This document shows positions 36,628 through 45,782 of a stretch of DNA of 64,000 nt, one piece after another (position 1 is the stretch's first letter; the number at the start of each line of letters is the position of its first letter). The notes below the pieces were generated by a model that saw nothing but the letters and a program-made list of their open reading frames with translations, was not told the DNA's origin and did not search any database. Origin of the DNA: Euryarchaeota archaeon UBA556 (GTDB lineage Archaea; Thermoplasmatota; Poseidoniia; Poseidoniales; Thalassarchaeaceae); NCBI GenBank assembly GCA_002494975.1, contig DADI01000032.1, positions 1 through 64,000 of the forward strand, read 5' to 3'. Both the position numbers and the translations under genes were made by a program.

Positions 36628-37896
36628 GTGAAATCTCAATCTGAAGGTTATGGAGGTATTAGTTTGGGATCTATAGAAGACTTGGATTTACTTCCTGAGC
36701 CTGAAGATTTCAGGATGCTAACTGCAATTGACCCTTATGCACCCGGATATACTGGTGCCGACTATGGTTTAACAGATGCTGAGGCACGTGAATTACGATG
36801 GCCAATAGGTTCTATGAAGAAATATATCTGGCCTAATGGAGCAATTTTCTTCTCTATATCTACAATACTACTCATCGCTAGTTGGCCTTGGGTAAGTGCT
36901 TTTCTAGTCCCTATTTTACCGGATTCAGAATGGGCTTACGAAGACTCTGGAATTCGCCAGTTACAATCTGAAGGATATTTTGGCGAGGGTGTACACATAT
37001 GCATCATAGATACTGGTATTGATATGGCACATCCGGATTTCTCTCATCAGAAATTAGTCGGATTCAGAGACTTCGTACATGGTAATCACGAACAGATAAG
37101 GGATGTAGGTAAAGATTCGCATGGTACTTTAATGTCAGGAATATTGATTTCCAATGGTACGTTTGTGGGAGCCGCTCCCGAAGTAAGTCTATCTGTTGCC
37201 TTAGCTTTGGATGATGAGGGTACCTCCGGCTCCGGTGATCGAGTAGCACAAGCAATTAGGTGGTGCAGGATTACACAGAGAGTAGATATTATTTCCTTGA
37301 GTCTCGGTGGTCAGCCATCTGATTTCTTATCTTTGTCACAAACTAATATTGCTGTTCAAGAGGCCCTAGAAGTAGGCATATTTGTCGTTGCTGCCGCAGG
37401 AAATACTGGTTTAGATGCTAGTATAAATGATGTATCTCAACCTTCTAGCATTTCTGGTGTAATATCAGTCGGTGCAATAAATAAGGCAGGGGATGTATGG
37501 GGCAGTAGTGCCTATGGGTCTTCTACAGATCCTTATTTTGGTGTTGATAGAGAATACCCAAATCAAAAACCAGAGGTCATTGCTCCAGGTGTTAACATAT
37601 TTTCTACTACCTCAAGTAGCCTTTCTTCACCATATGCATACTCATCCGGTTCTAGTGATTCTACAGTATTTGTCACAGGTTCATTAGCCCTAATACTTCA
37701 GAAATATGGCGATGATATTGCAGGGACTGACGGACTCATTGATAGTGATGAGATGGAAAAAGTCAAGCGGTCATTAGCAATGTCTTCCGATCGAAGTAAC
37801 TTTGGAGATGATGGTCACGACTCTCATTCAGGATATGGTAGCCTCAATGCACTAAAGTGGTCAAAAGAAGTGGCTTTTTCGTTCAACACGATATAG
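36628..37896 (+). CDS. Membrane-tethered subtilisin-like serine protease (S8)
   Basis: The protein has 422 residues from a GTG start. The first 66 residues are acidic and presumably cytoplasmic; a hydrophobic segment (about 70-94) then leads to the external protease domain. The catalytic set is complete: Asp128 (IIDTGID), His165 (DSHGTLMSG), Asn259 (AAAGNTG) and Ser343. The serine motif is altered from the usual GTSMA to GSSDS, but the nucleophile stays in place. No propeptide is obvious. It follows aglB by 42 bases and is probably in the same transcript, which invites a role in trimming AglB or its glycoprotein clients (inference). Confidence 0.92.
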   Translation: MKSQSEGYGGISLGSIEDLDLLPEPEDFRMLTAIDPYAPGYTGADYGLTDAEARELRWPIGSMKKYIWPNGAIFFSISTILLIASWPWVSAFLVPILPDSEWAYEDSGIRQLQSEGYFGEGVHICIIDTGIDMAHPDFSHQKLVGFRDFVHGNHEQIRDVGKDSHGTLMSGILISNGTFVGAAPEVSLSVALALDDEGTSGSGDRVAQAIRWCRITQRVDIISLSLGGQPSDFLSLSQTNIAVQEALEVGIFVVAAAGNTGLDASINDVSQPSSISGVISVGAINKAGDVWGSSAYGSSTDPYFGVDREYPNQKPEVIAPGVNIFSTTSSSLSSPYAYSSGSSDSTVFVTGSLALILQKYGDDIAGTDGLIDSDEMEKVKRSLAMSSDRSNFGDDGHDSHSGYGSLNALKWSKEVAFSFNTI

Positions 37897-37995
37897 AAAT
37901 TAAAATTTTTGAAATATGATACTAAAACTCTTTGTTGATACATTATCTATCATATTAGGGTTAGCGTTGATAAATGATTCATAATACGGTAAAAC

Positions 37996-40900
37996 ATGTC
38001 CAAGCACCGTGCAAGAAGTTCCTTCCTAGTATTTCTGATGTTATCTAGCGTTCTCATTGCTTTAGTAGGCCCGGCTGCACCAGTAATGGCTAACAATGAA
38101 ACAACCGCTGGGACAATTATTACATCTGAAACATGGTCAGGTACTCATCAACTTACTGGAGATGTCACAATTGCCTCAGGTGCTAAATTAATTATTCAAC
38201 CTGGGACCACTGTTGTTTTCCCTAATGGTACCTATCTTGATGTCCGAGGAAACATTTGTGCAGGTGTTTCATCTTGTGGTGCAAGTGGAGATGCCAGTAT
38301 GGCTAACAAGATTACACTTAGATGGACGGACCCATCAAATTCTAGCGCTATCGGCGAATGTAAAGGGATGAAGCAAGGAACTCAAGAAATCCAAGTAGAG
38401 GATGCTTCATGCTTTGAGGGAATGTTAATCCGTAGTTCGATAGATCTCTCTGAGACTGGATTTAGGCACATTACTTTTGAAGATACTTGGGGTATTCCTT
38501 ACTATATTGATTCTATTAATCGTTGGAGATATGGTGCTATGGTTATTGACGGGGCATCTCCAACTCTAACTCAAATGCGTTTCACTAACATAAATACAAG
38601 CAGTGTATTGACTACAAATCTAGCCCAGCCTATCTTTGAAGGTGGTACTTATGTTGCTGGTAGTGATGAAAAGAGCGGTGTGGGTGGTTCTGCTGTTCAG
38701 ATTTATGGTTCAGGGACTCAAATCTCCCCTCTTGTAATGAATTCTCCATTTTTTATTGGAACTGATAATGGTTGTGGCAATAACGATGGTGGTCGACCAA
38801 CTCTTTGGGCTGAGGGCACATTTATCGAAATAAATGATGCAACAGTGAATACCGGAGACTATGGATTCGCTCTAGTAAGTTCTTCCGGAAGCCTAACTAA
38901 TTCTGATATAAATGTCAATTGTAATGGTGTAGATATAAATGGAATAAAATCGGTTCAAGGCGAGGATTTTACTATTGAAATTGGTAATAATGAGATTACA
39001 ACCGATACAGGTTCAGGAATCACCGCTTATGATGGAGCGAATGTTGAATTGCATAATAATGATATTTCTGGAGTAGGTGAACGTTCAGGGATCACCGTCC
39101 AATCTAGTAAGGCGTATGTTCATCACAATGAAATAGGTCCTATAGGAGGGTGGAATGGTCTTTGGTTGACCGGTTCATTTGATGTTATCGCTGAGTATAA
39201 TAGTATCGTAAATACCGCAAAAACGCCAGTACAAATTGGAGAATTATCGTCATCAGGGCCATCGCCCTCTGCTTCAAGACTTCACTTTACAAACAATACG
39301 GTTAGTGTAGATACACCAGGCACCTGTTCTAGCTTCAAATACTGGGGTGGTGAATATACTTGCCCCGCAGTTAGTTTGTTCCGTTCAGGAGTTACACTTT
39401 ATGATAATGAGTTCAACCTAGGTGGTGATGCTGATGGAATCAGGGCAATTGGTGGTTTATTAGATGTTCAAAGGAACATATTCAATACACCTGGGACTGG
39501 TGCAGTTATTCGTAATTATGACAGTGGCTTCGCTAATACTCAGCAATATGGGTCATTAGGTTTCTTCTCTCTAAATACTTGGAACGGTATTGAAACCGCT
39601 TACAATATTACTAAGTCTTCAGTAACGGTTCAATCAGAATTTATTCCGAGTTCCCCTCCAGGTCTTTTCCCGGTCATTCTAGACTGGCCTGATCAAGAAG
39701 CGTGGCCTGCAAATGGTTTCCAAGGTGCAATCATACCAACCCCTATTTCTGAATGCGCTAGTTGTGATAATTTAACTCCAATTAATTTCCCGCTAGCTAT
39801 GAATATGGATAATAATTCTACTGTATTTACATTCGCAAACTTATCTAATGTTGACACTTCAAAAATTTATATCAAATCACAGCCTACTCAGTATGCAATT
39901 CAAGTCCGTAGAGCAGAGATGGTTAGATTCCAAACTTTAGTTGATGGGATGACTGTTGAAAATACTAATGTTCTCATTGAAGATGCATTGGGTAATGACC
40001 TTTATTCATTATATACTGACCAGAATGGATACACTCCTTGGTTTGCTCTGGCCTCTGATTCTCACCTTGATTTCCGCGGTCTCGCAGGGGGAGATAACCC
40101 CGATGGTTTTGCGGACGATGAGTTTGAAGATTCATGCTCAGATGGAATAGATAATGATGGTGATTTAACTATTGATAATAATGATTTAGATTGTGATTAT
40201 AGTGCAGGTACTCGTGAGTTATCGCGTTATTATTACACCGCTTACCGTTTCGGATTCGGCTATGCGAGAAGTGATTTCGTAATCCAAGACGCAACATATC
40301 AAGATACTATTAATTTGTTCAATTCTGGTCCATCTGTTTCTGTGATACAACAGGACGGCCACTCTTTCAGGAAAATCGTTAATTTCACAGGGTCTGCTCA
40401 TGACGGTCAATTAGCTGGTTTCTATGCTACTGATGAGTTAGCTCAATGGGATCAGAAAGGGTATATTCATTCAATAGAAGTTCGCGATCCATTCACAAGT
40501 GAGTGGAGTTCAGCAGGATTTGCAGTAGATAGCAGTGACGCAGAACCAGGTACCGTAACACGTTTTAATCATCCATTCAACTCATGGTACTATTCATTTG
40601 ATATGACTAATTACCAGGAGAATGATTATACATTCGAATTTAGGTCATTCGATGGTATTGATTACAGTCCAATAATTTCTCGTACAATTAAACTTAATGC
40701 GGCTCCTCCTGTTTTAACGGTTACATCGCCAAGTGATGGTTCAACTTGGTCAGACGGAACAGTTACTTTCGAAGGAACTGCATATGATCAATATGGATGC
40801 CCTATTGACTGTAGTAAAGATATAGGGGAGGTTTATTTCTACATCAGCGGCCCTAGTTTCGAAGGCACAACTCCTACCTCTGGAGGTGCTGATTGGTCTT

Positions 40901-42195
40901 GGACATGGGATTTCAGTGGCCAACCTAGGAGTTCCGAGGAATACACCTTTACAATATGGGCCTCTGACTCAGATTTCTGTTTGAGTATAATCGATGAATG
41001 TGATGCAGTTACCATGACTCTGACAATCGATAATTCTAATTCGGCACCTTTTGTTAGTTTATTATCTCCTCAAGAAGGACAAAGACTTTCTGTGACTGAT
41101 ACTACAATTGATGGTGTTGCCAGAGATAACGATGGCTCTGTATCAAGAGTTGATATAACAGTCAGAGACATATACAATGATGGTATTATTGTCCACCAAC
41201 AATCTGTGTCTGAGTTCGATACCAATGGTGCTTGGTCTACAGAATGGGACCCAACAATTCTTCAACATGATCACGAATATGCAATCGATGTAAGGTCTTA
41301 TGACGGTTATGATTTCAGTGGAATGACAACTATCGTGATTACAGCTGACAACCCTTCAGACGCAGGAAATAATCAACCTATATTCAATTCAGATGGGTGG
41401 TTAAATGAGATTGTACTGTATTGTGAAATTTCGTCACAATCTCAAGATAGATGCACTCAAGGAGAAATTGATTTGAATCTATTCTTCTATGATTTAGATG
41501 TAAATCAAGATTTAATTCTATCAGTTTATGATGCTGATTCCAATGATGATTCTACATCGCCTGCAATGGTAATTAACGTAGGTCAAGACGGTATCGCTAC
41601 ATATGACCCTATTTCTATGTTCTTTTATGATAATAATATGGAAACTTGGACCCTAGAAAATGTAGTGTTCATGGCCACAGATCCTTTTGGTTCAAAAGAA
41701 ATATCAAACCCAGTGACTTTTACTGTCATACCCATAAGTTTCCAAATTGATGTACCCGAAGTCACAGTAATTCAAGATGGTGAAACACTCATATTTTCTG
41801 GCATAGGTCTTCCTGGAAAAACTGTTACAGTATTAATTAATCAAGTTCCAGCGAATAATACGATCGTTGAAGATAATTCAACATGGACTCTGGGAATTGC
41901 ATCTTCAAGATTTAGTGATGGTTCAGTAACTCCAGTATTCAGATATGTAGGCGCAGACTACTCCAGTAATGTCAAGATATCTGTGGGCACTCCCGATGAA
42001 GGTCTTTCTACAGGAATGATGGCTATAATCGCGCTTGTGATTATTGGATTGATTGGCGGTGTATTTGTGTACTTTTATGTAGAAATCGAAGAAGATGATA
42101 ATTCGGAAGTTTCTGATGAAGATAGTTCATCCGAAGGTTGGATTTGGGATGAAGAATCTAATGACTGGATAGAAGATCCTAATTATAATTCTTGA
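37996..42195 (+). CDS. Anchored surface protein: beta-helix plus Ig-like domains
   Basis: The protein has 1399 residues. A signal peptide (1-32, cleavage near VMA-NN) leads into a NosD-like right-handed beta-helix: GDVTIASGAKLIIQPGTTV (about 54-72), then right-handed coils such as VELHNNDISGVG and AYVHHNEIGPIG (350-400), ending near 560. A Cys-flanked Asp repeat CSDGIDNDGDLTIDNNDLDC lies at about 715-734. Two Ig-like modules of the 'SPSDGSTWSDGTVTFEGTA' type start near 904 and 1014. A transmembrane helix (about 1339-1361) is followed by an acidic tail containing WIWDEESNDW. It is likely a surface scaffold or polysaccharide-contact protein; no catalytic residues are identified. Confidence 0.87.
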   Translation: MSKHRARSSFLVFLMLSSVLIALVGPAAPVMANNETTAGTIITSETWSGTHQLTGDVTIASGAKLIIQPGTTVVFPNGTYLDVRGNICAGVSSCGASGDASMANKITLRWTDPSNSSAIGECKGMKQGTQEIQVEDASCFEGMLIRSSIDLSETGFRHITFEDTWGIPYYIDSINRWRYGAMVIDGASPTLTQMRFTNINTSSVLTTNLAQPIFEGGTYVAGSDEKSGVGGSAVQIYGSGTQISPLVMNSPFFIGTDNGCGNNDGGRPTLWAEGTFIEINDATVNTGDYGFALVSSSGSLTNSDINVNCNGVDINGIKSVQGEDFTIEIGNNEITTDTGSGITAYDGANVELHNNDISGVGERSGITVQSSKAYVHHNEIGPIGGWNGLWLTGSFDVIAEYNSIVNTAKTPVQIGELSSSGPSPSASRLHFTNNTVSVDTPGTCSSFKYWGGEYTCPAVSLFRSGVTLYDNEFNLGGDADGIRAIGGLLDVQRNIFNTPGTGAVIRNYDSGFANTQQYGSLGFFSLNTWNGIETAYNITKSSVTVQSEFIPSSPPGLFPVILDWPDQEAWPANGFQGAIIPTPISECASCDNLTPINFPLAMNMDNNSTVFTFANLSNVDTSKIYIKSQPTQYAIQVRRAEMVRFQTLVDGMTVENTNVLIEDALGNDLYSLYTDQNGYTPWFALASDSHLDFRGLAGGDNPDGFADDEFEDSCSDGIDNDGDLTIDNNDLDCDYSAGTRELSRYYYTAYRFGFGYARSDFVIQDATYQDTINLFNSGPSVSVIQQDGHSFRKIVNFTGSAHDGQLAGFYATDELAQWDQKGYIHSIEVRDPFTSEWSSAGFAVDSSDAEPGTVTRFNHPFNSWYYSFDMTNYQENDYTFEFRSFDGIDYSPIISRTIKLNAAPPVLTVTSPSDGSTWSDGTVTFEGTAYDQYGCPIDCSKDIGEVYFYISGPSFEGTTPTSGGADWSWTWDFSGQPRSSEEYTFTIWASDSDFCLSIIDECDAVTMTLTIDNSNSAPFVSLLSPQEGQRLSVTDTTIDGVARDNDGSVSRVDITVRDIYNDGIIVHQQSVSEFDTNGAWSTEWDPTILQHDHEYAIDVRSYDGYDFSGMTTIVITADNPSDAGNNQPIFNSDGWLNEIVLYCEISSQSQDRCTQGEIDLNLFFYDLDVNQDLILSVYDADSNDDSTSPAMVINVGQDGIATYDPISMFFYDNNMETWTLENVVFMATDPFGSKEISNPVTFTVIPISFQIDVPEVTVIQDGETLIFSGIGLPGKTVTVLINQVPANNTIVEDNSTWTLGIASSRFSDGSVTPVFRYVGADYSSNVKISVGTPDEGLSTGMMAIIALVIIGLIGGVFVYFYVEIEEDDNSEVSDEDSSSEGWIWDEESNDWIEDPNYNS

Positions 42196-42257
42196 TGACT
42201 CAAATGATGGCCTCTAACACCGAAACTTCATGAGGTATTGCAGATTCCTGAACTATC

Positions 42258-44786
42258 ATGAGTGCAGTGGGACAGCCTAGGCCTGGGGTCCAAGAAAGGA
42301 TTTTACTGCATCTTAGAGATTATGTTGAACATGCGGGGCGAGTCGAAGTCCCATTTGCACTATCTCAAATGGGTATAGCCAATGCTGTTGCAATAGCACG
42401 ATCAAACGTTCCCCGAGCAATTTCTGGCATGAGGGAACAAGGTCTTCTGATTGAAAGACAGGCTCATGTAACAGGTGTTTCTCGTAAAAGAAAGGCCTAT
42501 TTCTTGACTGATGACGGATTAAAAGTTGCTAATGGGATTTGGGACAAAGTGAGTGTTCAACCTGTTCGTATGAAGCATTCGGATGGTTCAGTAGAGACTG
42601 TACCACTTGTTAATGCTCTAGAGATAACAGATTTACCACTAAGGCATGTAGATATATTAAGATATATTGATGATAATGGTAGTATTGACTTATCGCTTCT
42701 TACCGCTGAACTAATTGAGCGGGATTTATCAAAACATATTGAAAAGCAGTTGGTTACATCATATAATGACCTTCCTAGAACTAGAAAATTCTTTGGTCGA
42801 GAAAAAGAAGTTGAAGATATGGTGAACTTACTAGAAGTCAGGTCTTCATCCATACTTGTACCAGGTATTGCAGGGATAGGGAAGACCGCTTTAGCCGGGA
42901 AAATTATTGAAAGGTTTACTCATGAAAGAAATTTATTATATCACCGCTGCCAAGATTGGGAGGGGTCTCGCTCATTCCTTGAAGCTACTGCTGAATGGCA
43001 ATCGACAATGGGATCTAATGATTTATCCGATTATTTAGCTGCTACTCCTATCCCTCAATCTAATGTCGCAGTTGATTTGATAATCAAAGGTCTCAAAAAT
43101 TCGCCTAGTTTAATTGTAATTGATGATTTACATAAGGTTGGTGATGAAACTTTAATTACGATATTGAGGGGGATTTGTATGAAAATACCGAATCTTGACC
43201 AAGTAGGTATAGTTATGTTTTCTCGTTCATTTAGGATGGTAGTTCCAGAGAAAGATTCTGACGGTAAGATATTAACATTAGTTATGCCATTAGAAGGTCT
43301 TGATAAAGAATCAAGTAAACAAATACTTTCTGCTATGCCAGATATGGAAGCATCTCAATTTATTCATATCTATTCACTTTCACGTGGTCACCCTCTAGTT
43401 CTAGAATTAATCAATCGAGGCAGCGTTGGAGGTACATTCCACGCAACTTTGGAAACCTTTGTTGAAAAAGAAATTTTCAGTCGATTATCGGGGCCGCAGA
43501 AGAGACTTCTCGGTGCGATTGCAGTTTTTAGAGAACCTACTCCATTAGATGCACTTAGTGAATTAGATGCAGCGATTGATCTTCTAGATGAATTAGTCGA
43601 AAAAGGACTAGCCCGGCAGGCTGATAGTTCTAACTATGATGTTCACGATTTAGTTCGTGAATTTTTAGTACTCTCAATGGAAGAAGGTCTCCGTCAAGAA
43701 TTGCATGGTAATGCAGTTAATTGGTATAGAAATCGTAAAACAAGTGCTACTGATAGAATTGAATTAATACATCATCTTCATAATTCGGATAAAATAGATG
43801 AATTGACTAAAATTCTATCTACAGAAGGGCATACACTGGTTCAAGCAGGTCATACTGAATTACTGGGTATTCTTAGAGCATTAGATAGAGAAGGCTTCGA
43901 CTCTAAGTCTTGGGGTGTTGTCAGAGAACTTAGAGGAGATATTCTATCCATACAAGGGAGATGGGATGAAGCGGAAAAAGAATATGATGCTGCCATACCC
44001 ATAGCAAAGAAAAATAAACAAAGTAAGGAACTTGCTCGACTTCTTTCTTCTCGGGCAGATATAGCAGTTAAAAGAGGAGCAATGGATGATGCATTAGAGT
44101 TACATCGTCAAGCACTTGAAATCCAAATAAGTACTCGAGATGCAGTTTCTGCTGCTCGTTCATATAATAATATGGGGTATATTTTCCGGCGTCGTAGAGA
44201 TACTAGACACGCCTTGGAAGTTTACAGTAATGTGGAAAATTTATTAGATTCTGAGGATAATCCTGAATTATGCGATTCACGAATCAGACTCGCATCTGCC
44301 TTTTTAGAAATGGGTGAGTTGGATCGTGCAAGAGATCATGCAATGCTTGCTCATGATGAAACTAAAGACAATGGTCAGGACACTTTACATGCCAGAGCAA
44401 GAGCGGTTTTGGGGAGGTATTATGCTAGAATGAAAGATAACGACTTAGCTATGTTACATTATTCAGGTGCTTTGGAAATACTCTCTGAACAAGCTGACCC
44501 ACACAGTGCAGTAGAGGTTGAAATGTTACTGGGACAGGTTCTTAGTGATGCAGGTAGAAAAGAAGAAGCATCTGAACACTATTTAGAGGGACTTGCGTTG
44601 GCAGAAGCGAATGATTTCCGTCATTTGAAAGGAGAACTTTTAGCGCGTTTAGGGGAAGTTGAAACCGATCGTTCACAAAGAATGGATTATTTACAAAGGT
44701 CCTTATCAGTATTCAGAGAACTTGGGGCGAATGATCGTATGAAAGAGGTCCAAAATTCTGTACACCGGGTAGTGATGGGTCATTAA
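42258..44786 (+). CDS. STAND-type NTPase regulator: winged helix, P-loop NTPase, TPR
   Basis: The protein has 842 residues. The N-terminal 100 residues look like a winged helix-turn-helix (VQERILLHLRDYV, then VPRAISGMREQGLLIERQ and a wing GVSRKRKAYFLT). Residues 175-470 form a STAND/AP-ATPase-like NTPase: FFGREKEVEDM, Walker A GIAGIGKT (203-210), Walker B LIVIDD (285-290) and a downstream arm domain with SRGHPLVLEL. From about 560 to 820 come TPR repeats (e.g. GRWDEAEKEYDAAIPIA, AMDDALELHRQALEI). STAND proteins act as ligand-triggered switches; here the DNA-binding head suggests transcription control. Target and inducer are unknown. It overlaps the convergent MBL gene by 4 bases. Confidence 0.85.
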   Translation: MSAVGQPRPGVQERILLHLRDYVEHAGRVEVPFALSQMGIANAVAIARSNVPRAISGMREQGLLIERQAHVTGVSRKRKAYFLTDDGLKVANGIWDKVSVQPVRMKHSDGSVETVPLVNALEITDLPLRHVDILRYIDDNGSIDLSLLTAELIERDLSKHIEKQLVTSYNDLPRTRKFFGREKEVEDMVNLLEVRSSSILVPGIAGIGKTALAGKIIERFTHERNLLYHRCQDWEGSRSFLEATAEWQSTMGSNDLSDYLAATPIPQSNVAVDLIIKGLKNSPSLIVIDDLHKVGDETLITILRGICMKIPNLDQVGIVMFSRSFRMVVPEKDSDGKILTLVMPLEGLDKESSKQILSAMPDMEASQFIHIYSLSRGHPLVLELINRGSVGGTFHATLETFVEKEIFSRLSGPQKRLLGAIAVFREPTPLDALSELDAAIDLLDELVEKGLARQADSSNYDVHDLVREFLVLSMEEGLRQELHGNAVNWYRNRKTSATDRIELIHHLHNSDKIDELTKILSTEGHTLVQAGHTELLGILRALDREGFDSKSWGVVRELRGDILSIQGRWDEAEKEYDAAIPIAKKNKQSKELARLLSSRADIAVKRGAMDDALELHRQALEIQISTRDAVSAARSYNNMGYIFRRRRDTRHALEVYSNVENLLDSEDNPELCDSRIRLASAFLEMGELDRARDHAMLAHDETKDNGQDTLHARARAVLGRYYARMKDNDLAMLHYSGALEILSEQADPHSAVEVEMLLGQVLSDAGRKEEASEHYLEGLALAEANDFRHLKGELLARLGEVETDRSQRMDYLQRSLSVFRELGANDRMKEVQNSVHRVVMGH

Positions 44787-45595
44787 TTCGTTGTGTACTT
44801 GTAATTCTTGGCTTCTTTATTTTCTAGAACTATCTTGAAATCCGGACCATCTTGCCCCGAAATGAATATTGAACCTTCGAAATCGTCTGCGATTTGCATC
44901 AAAACCTCACTTTCTGCTAGATGAGGTGCATTATTTTTATCTGATAAATGGCACAATACCAATGTTTTCAAATTTGGTGTCAAAATTTCTTTGATTATAT
45001 CAGCGGTCTGACTATTTGAGAGATGCCCCCCCCTCCCCGTAATTCTTCTTTTTAATGAATCAGGATAGGGTCCTTGCATTAATTTTTCATGGTCATAATT
45101 CGCCTCAATTGATATATGTGAGCAACCTTTTAGATGACGTTTTAACTCCACAGTTGCTTCTCCTAAATCTGTGACAAAACCTGCTCTATTTCCATCGCCA
45201 TTACTCACTATTAGTGCAATATTCTCTGCGTCGTCATGAGGGACAGGAATAGGTAAGATACTGATTTCTTCACTAATATCTAATCTTTCTAAATTTGCGA
45301 AGGTTCTGCATTCACTGATAGGATTCCAACCCATTTTTATAGCAGTTTCAGTATTTGAATAGAGTTTAGACCCCCACTTTTTAGAGGCTCTTAGTGCAGA
45401 TTTAGAGTGATCACCATGGTGATGCGTGACTATAACTGCATCAATTGTTTCTGGATCTACATCGATTCTTTTCAATCTTAATTCCGTCTGTTTCAGCGAA
45501 AATCCACAGTCAATAAGCATTTTCGAATTACCCGAAATTAATAGAGTAGAGTTCCCTCTACTTCCTGATCCAAGATGTATAATCTCTAATCCCAT
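44783..45595 (-). CDS. Metallo-beta-lactamase-fold hydrolase (YycJ/WalJ-like)
   Basis: About 270 residues. The N-terminal IIHLGSGSRGNSTLLI and the metal motif THHHGDH (HxHxDH, near residues 58-63 from this start) are typical of MBL-fold hydrolases. Further ligands are VPHDDAEN, GFVTDLGEA and SIEANYD; GRGGHLSNSQTA and LVLCHLSDKNN near the C-terminus resemble YycJ/WalJ-type predicted nucleases or phosphodiesterases. The ATG at 45595 is preferred; an ATG at 45604 adds three residues. The substrate is not readable from sequence; the closest known relatives are linked to DNA metabolism. Confidence 0.85.
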   Translation of the reverse strand: MGLEIIHLGSGSRGNSTLLISGNSKMLIDCGFSLKQTELRLKRIDVDPETIDAVIVTHHHGDHSKSALRASKKWGSKLYSNTETAIKMGWNPISECRTFANLERLDISEEISILPIPVPHDDAENIALIVSNGDGNRAGFVTDLGEATVELKRHLKGCSHISIEANYDHEKLMQGPYPDSLKRRITGRGGHLSNSQTADIIKEILTPNLKTLVLCHLSDKNNAPHLAESEVLMQIADDFEGSIFISGQDGPDFKIVLENKEAKNYKYTTN

Positions 45596-45611
45596 GTCAA
45601 GCATATTGATG

Positions 45612-45628
45612 GGCCTGCGTTAGGCCCT
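45612..45628. repeat. GC-rich perfect inverted repeat in a divergent promoter region
   Basis: GGGCCT, a 5-base loop GCGTT, then AGGCCC: a 6-bp all-paired dyad in otherwise AT-rich DNA, 16 bases upstream of the MBL hydrolase start and about 155 bases upstream of the 1907-residue TSP3 protein. It could be an operator for either gene, or a hairpin in the MBL leader. The rest of this 178-base region shows only AT-rich promoter-like sequence. Confidence 0.4.
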
Positions 45629-45770
45629 TCAATGAATCTGATTTATATCTCGGAATATATTGATTTTCAGATAGTAAATTCAGAGTCAAAGTGTAATTAT
45701 TTATTGCGTTTGTCCGAACGACGCTCCATCATGGTCATAAATGCAAGAAAGTCGCTAAGGGTAGTTAACA

Positions 45771-45776
45771 GGAGGT
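45771..45776 (+). promoter_or_regulatory. Strong ribosome-binding site of the 1907-residue TSP3 protein
   Basis: GGAGGT lies 6 bases before the ATG at 45783, within ACAGGAGGTCATACC. It is among the best SD matches in the window and fixes the start in front of the signal peptide. Confidence 0.7.
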
Positions 45777-45782
45777 CATACC

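Noticed and set aside
3782-45722. Shared 10-mer TGTCCGAACG near the tRNA pair and upstream of the 1907-residue gene
   Set aside because: Only two copies, no common distance to a start, and such a match is expected by chance among many 10-mers in 64 kb.
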